Positions 60,789 through 64,000 of a DNA stretch of 64,000 nucleotides are shown in pieces. How positions within the stretch are numbered: position 1 is the first letter of the stretch; each line of letters begins with the position of its first letter. The notes beneath the pieces are model-generated. The model searched no databases, was not told the DNA's origin, and saw only the letters and a program-made list of their open reading frames with translations. Position numbers and translations under genes: made by a program. Location of the stretch: the NCBI RefSeq assembly GCF_004135735.1, contig NZ_CP012670.1:3555501-3619500 (forward strand), given 5' to 3'. Origin of the DNA: Sorangium cellulosum (GTDB taxonomy: Bacteria > Myxococcota_A > Polyangia > Polyangiales > Polyangiaceae).

Positions 60789-61350
60789 GCTCCGGGCCGC
60801 CTGCTGGCCCGTCGTGGGCGTGCGGCCCGCGGCGGGCGTGCGGCCCGTCGTGGGATCGAGGCGAGCGATCTGGCCGGCCATCACGGCGGGCGCTGCGCGA
60901 GCAACTCGGCGAGCGGGACCGGCGGCGCTGAGGCGGCGGGGGATCGCGTCCGGAGCCTCGAGGAGCCGTGCCAGCAGGTCGGGGGAGACGCACCGGCAGC
61001 GCGGAGGAGCCGTGCCAGCAGGTCGGGGGAGTCGTACCAGCGGGTGCCGGTATGCGAGCCGAGGCTGCCGGCACGTGCCCGGGGCGTGCTGGCAGGCCAT
61101 CGAGGTCTGCGGGCGCGCGCCCTGGGTCTGCTGGTGAGCGTCCCGGGATTGCGGCGAGTGCCCCGGGGTTGCTGGCGAGCGCCCCAAGGCTGAAAAGAAG
61201 TGAAACGATGTAGATGCGGCCGAATGCGAGCGGGATCCGGGCGAGAGTTGCCTCAATAGGCCCGACGCTGTTCTGCGTGTCCCAGGGGGTCGAGGTGGAG
61301 ATCGGCAGGCGCAGCGGCCTTCCCGCGTTGAGGTCCAGCCAAGACGCAGG
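60789..61350. repeat. Non-coding region with degenerate tandem repeats
   Basis: GCGGGCGTGCGGCCCG-type units repeat at 60811-60851. A 27-bp block (AGGAGCCGTGCCAGCAGGTC...) occurs at 60961-60987 and again at 61005-61031 (44-bp period), with more degenerate copies to about 61060. GCTGGTGAGCGTCCCGG/GCTGGCGAGCGCCCC-like units continue to 61190. No protein-like frame on either strand. It looks like a decayed repeat tract. Confidence 0.7.
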
Positions 61351-61769
61351 GCGGAAGGAAAAGAGAATAGTTTAATAATATCAATGGCGAATCGCCATGC
61401 CCGTCCGGTGTGACAGAAAAACGTATCTGCCCATCCTCCTGGGAAAACGACGCTAGTTCAACAACTCATCCACGCATCGAAAGAGCCGCCTTCACAGCCT
61501 GCAAGCCTCGTCGAGCGAAGTCGGCCGATCACGCGTGGATAAGCTCTTGACATGGGAATGCTTTTCAGGAAAATGTGCTGATTGTGCGAGCGATCTCACA
61601 GGCTCTGGACTCGGGGCGACGACCAGCCGCCGTCGCGGCTCAACCATTTTATTCACGTGCGCCGCAGGGAAGCGACTGACCTCACCCGGGAGCCGGATCG
61701 AGCGAACGGTTTACAAGAATCAGCGGTATGGTTGCTGCGTTTGTTGGATCTTTTCCGTGGGAGCGTTGA
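61351..61769 (+). promoter_or_regulatory. AT-rich upstream region of RCC1 lipoprotein gene
   Basis: GC drops sharply at about 61360-61390 (TTTAATAATATCAATGG), the most AT-rich spot in the window. Just after it is ATGGCG-AAT-CGCCAT (61384-61398). ATCCACGC (61468-61475) pairs with GCGTGGAT (61533-61540). A perfect -35-like TTGACA is at 61547-61552, but the -10 at 17 bp spacing (AAAATG) is poor. The long leader to the ATG at 61770 has no obvious gene. Which element is the promoter is undecided. Confidence 0.4.
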
Positions 61770-62948
61770 ATGAAAAGACCTGAGTGGGTCCTGTTGATGC
61801 TGTGCGGAGCTGTCGTGAGCACAGGTCTGGGGTGTGTCGTTGAAGAAGACGCAGAGGTCCCCGAGCCCGTGGGCTCGGTCCAGGAGCTACTGAGCGTTGC
61901 CGTTGCGCTGGACATGGGTCCTTACAACGGCTGCGTGGCCCTCACCGACGGCACCGCGTATTGCTGGGGAAACAACGCCGGCGAGCTGGGCGACGGGACG
62001 ACGAGCCCGGTCCAGGTGGCGGGGCTGACGAACATCGTCGATGTGGCGGGTGCCTACGCGCACTCCTGCGCGCTCGACAGCGCGGGAACCGTCTATTGCT
62101 GGGGGAGCAACGGATACGGCAAGCTTGGTGATGGAACGCGCACGGCCCACTACACGGCTGCGGCTGTCACGGGTGTGTCGAACGCTGTCGATGTCGTCAC
62201 GGGATCCGAGCACAGCTGCGCTCTTCTCTCCTCGGGCTCCGTCACGTGCTGGGGGCAAGACCTGCACCTCCAACTCGGAGATCTGAACAACGCGACCGAT
62301 AGCCCGAGCCCTGTGACCGTCAGTGGCCTCACGGACGCTGTGGCCATCTCCGCTGGAAACCAATACACCTGCGCCCTCCGCAGCACGGGCGGGGTCTCGT
62401 GTTGGGGCGAGAACTTCATCGGTCAGCTCGGCGACGGGACGACCACGAAGAGGTCCACGCCCGTGAGCGTAACGGGCATCACTGATGCTGTCGCCCTGGC
62501 CGCCGGCGGCCAGCATGCCTGCGCCATCCTTTCGGACAGCACCGTCAAATGCTGGGGCAGCAACTCCCAGGGCAAGCTCGGGACAGGCTCGACGACGCCT
62601 ACCCACAGCACCACGCCGGTCTCGGTCTCCGGCATCAGCGATGCCGTTCAGATCAGCGCCGGCATCAGCCACACCTGCGTTGTCCGTACCGGTGGAGCTG
62701 TCTCCTGCTGGGGGGTGAACGGGAATCGCCAGCTCGGCGACGGCAGCGTCACGAACAGGTCGTCACCCGCCGCAGTCTCCGCCCTCAGCGACAGCGCGAC
62801 CGTGGTCCAGGCAGGCGCGGTCTCCACCTGCGCGCTCGTATCGGGCGGGAGCGTCAAGTGCTGGGGCAGCGACCTCGACGGCCAGCTCGGCGACGGGCCC
62901 ACGGTCAGTAGCGGGAGCCTCACGGCGGTCACCGTCGCGCTGCCCTGA
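61770..62948 (+). CDS. RCC1-repeat lipoprotein (seven-bladed propeller)
   Basis: 392 residues. The signal peptide ends in the lipobox GLGC. Seven RCC1-type repeats follow, each ending in a motif like CWGxNxxGQLGDG, preceded by a second Cys about 11 residues before (SCALDSAGTVYCWG). Seven repeats fit one closed propeller, and the regular Cys pair would give a disulfide in each blade, suiting an extracellular protein. GC and third-position GC are lower than in neighbouring genes. GGGAG upstream supports the ATG. The function is unknown; binding or adhesion is likely. Confidence 0.88.
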   Translation: MKRPEWVLLMLCGAVVSTGLGCVVEEDAEVPEPVGSVQELLSVAVALDMGPYNGCVALTDGTAYCWGNNAGELGDGTTSPVQVAGLTNIVDVAGAYAHSCALDSAGTVYCWGSNGYGKLGDGTRTAHYTAAAVTGVSNAVDVVTGSEHSCALLSSGSVTCWGQDLHLQLGDLNNATDSPSPVTVSGLTDAVAISAGNQYTCALRSTGGVSCWGENFIGQLGDGTTTKRSTPVSVTGITDAVALAAGGQHACAILSDSTVKCWGSNSQGKLGTGSTTPTHSTTPVSVSGISDAVQISAGISHTCVVRTGGAVSCWGVNGNRQLGDGSVTNRSSPAAVSALSDSATVVQAGAVSTCALVSGGSVKCWGSDLDGQLGDGPTVSSGSLTAVTVALP

Positions 62949-63384
62949 TGCGCTGACGCCGCCCGGAAGCGTCAGGGTCCGTCCTCCACGCCGGGGCTCG
63001 GCTTTGCCGGGCGCACCGGCGCGGGGGGCGCGGCACCGTGAGATGCCCACCGGGAGCTCGAAATCCAGACACGATCCGGAAGTCAAGGTCCTCGTGATGG
63101 CCGTCCCATCGTACAGCCGCGCTGCACGCGCTGGTTGACACGGGAAGCCGGGCTTGTCGGACCAGGCCATCCCTTCCGTGGGATCGCGCGCTCGGCTTTG
63201 CGGAGCCACCAGCGGCAGCCCTGGCCGCGCGAGGATCTCCCTCGCCGCCGCGGGCTCGGTCACGACACCTGAAAGGCGCGTCTCCCCGCCACGACCAGCA
63301 CAGGAGAGAACGGCGACCTGATGGGTCCGCCGTAAGCGCCGCGCCCATGGGACCTGTGAAAGGCCCTCCATGCGACAAATCTGG
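62949..63384. other. Convergent intergenic region, no credible gene
   Basis: 436 bp between the RCC1 gene (plus) and the right-end hypothetical gene (minus). It begins with the hairpin listed at 62953-62975. A minus-strand frame crosses it but runs on antisense into the RCC1 gene and has no protein-like signature. Confidence 0.5.
62953..62975 (+). terminator. Possible terminator hairpin after RCC1 gene
   Basis: CTGACGC (62953-62959) and GCGTCAG (62969-62975) form a 7-bp perfect stem with a 9-base loop, starting four bases after the stop codon. No U-tract follows, so termination is uncertain. Confidence 0.4.
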
Positions 63385-64000
63385 TCAACCCGACACGTCG
63401 CGCCGCGCCACGGGCTGCGCCGGCGGCTCCGGCTCCCTGTGGAACATCCCGGCGAGGAGGCGCTCCGCCGCGTCGGCCAGGATGTCGCGCGAGAGCCGGG
63501 TCTCCTCGCTGAAGAAGCGCGTGGCCACGCCGGCGTCGAGCGCGTGCGCGGCCACGAGCGCGAACGCCGCCGCCTCGTCGAACGTCGCCTCGGCGGTCAG
63601 CACGCGCTTGCCCGGCAGGAGATCTTCCTGATCGAAGCGGCCCTCCCAGCGCTCGCCCAGCGTGACCGAGAAGTACTGCGCGGCCACGTTCCCCGGGCGG
63701 GCCATGTGCGAGGCGGCGACCACGGCCCGCAGGCGCGCGCGCTCCTCCGGGGTCATCTGCTGCTTCCAGGCCTCGACCGTGGCGTGCATCGTCTCGATCT
63801 GGTCGCGCGCGGCGTCCTCGGCGTTCTGCAGGACGTCCGGCGTCTGCGCGCGGGTGAAGGCGGCCAGCGCCTCGGGCGCCGCGCTGCCCGTGGCCATCGC
63901 CTCGTCGAGGAGCGCGGCCGAGCCGTCGAGGATCCGGCGCTGCCGGGCGAGCTGCTCCGGGGTGAAGCCGCGGCGGTCGAGGTCGCCCAGCGCCGCGGCG
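63385..64000 (-). CDS. Hypothetical protein, 5' end outside window
   Basis: The frame stays open to the right edge, so the start is missing; 204 residues plus stop are visible. The chain is mostly helical and charged: LARQRRILDGSAALLDEAM, AEDAARDQIETMHATVEAWKQQMTPEERARLRAVV. A short strand region follows (QYFSVTLGERWEGRFDQED) and then a C-terminal helical bundle (AAAFALVAAHALDAGVATRFFSEETRLSRDIL). There is no membrane helix in the visible part. The family is not recognised. An internal ATG at 63897 is unlikely to be the start because coding composition continues upstream. Confidence 0.65.
   Translation of the reverse strand, partial: AAALGDLDRRGFTPEQLARQRRILDGSAALLDEAMATGSAAPEALAAFTRAQTPDVLQNAEDAARDQIETMHATVEAWKQQMTPEERARLRAVVAASHMARPGNVAAQYFSVTLGERWEGRFDQEDLLPGKRVLTAEATFDEAAAFALVAAHALDAGVATRFFSEETRLSRDILADAAERLLAGMFHREPEPPAQPVARRDVSG

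Noticed and set aside
61547..61580. A sigma-54-like element after TTGACA (TGGGAATGC...)
   Set aside because: Lacks the GG/GC pair at the required 10-bp spacing. Only the -35-like hexamer is good, so no promoter class is claimed.
62763..63371. A minus-strand open frame between the RCC1 gene and the right-end gene
   Set aside because: A third of it is antisense to the RCC1 gene and the rest shows no protein-like pattern.

Overview
The window is about 70-75% GC, uses GTG and TTG starts freely, and packs genes tightly on both strands. It carries four eukaryotic-type Ser/Thr kinases, many lipoproteins and signal-peptide proteins, Kelch, RCC1, PEGA and TPR repeat proteins, a MYXO-CTERM-like tail, a class II HMG-CoA reductase and a menaquinone operon. 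Together these point to a large-genome myxobacterium of the Sorangium/Polyangium type. This is inference from gene content; no rRNA or tRNA gene was found in the window.

Layout. 0-3.3 kb (minus strand): a glycerate kinase cut by the left edge, an outer-membrane-like protein and an HD-domain phosphohydrolase in one overlapping operon. 3.3-4.0 kb: a non-coding stretch with a 10-bp tandem array. 4.0-15.7 kb: an XPB-N-like protein, a membrane Ser/Thr kinase, a canonical MutH, a 1184-residue helical-scaffold kinase with a non-RD catalytic loop, a kynureninase-like PLP enzyme and a metallophosphatase. 15.7-17.5 kb: GTP-type PEP carboxykinase, followed by a large inverted repeat. 17.9-27.8 kb: a GbsR/MarR-like regulator, then a plus-strand operon with polyprenyl diphosphate synthase, HMG-CoA reductase, MenG/UbiE, MenD, MenA, MenC and MenE. 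A facing hot-dog thioesterase is a good MenI candidate. The operon links isoprenoid precursor supply, side-chain elongation and naphthoquinone head-group synthesis. MenF, MenB and MenH are not in the window.

28-45 kb: lipoproteins (one with a lipin-like LNS2 phosphatase domain), an acyltransferase, two further Ser/Thr kinases, a TPR protein, NDH-2 (a likely user of the menaquinone made by the operon), an SRPBCC protein, a receiver-domain protein, a class I aminotransferase and a polytopic GT-C-like protein. 45-49.6 kb: a less GC-rich, gene-poor stretch with perfect palindromes, a very clear intrinsic terminator below a hairpin-rich 240-bp segment (candidate small RNA or attenuator), an isoaspartyl peptidase and a decayed GH8 xylanase gene.

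49.6-58.6 kb: mostly minus-strand envelope genes (14-repeat Kelch lipoprotein, TPR-PEGA-barrel protein, very Cys-rich lipoprotein coupled to an outer-membrane-like protein), interrupted by aroA on the plus strand. 59-64 kb: an MscS-type channel, a long repeat-bearing non-coding region with an AT-rich island, a 7-repeat RCC1 lipoprotein and a hypothetical gene running off the right edge.

Simple tandem repeats are a recurring theme, both between genes and as in-frame expansions in linkers. Two of them duplicate the stop codon of a gene.
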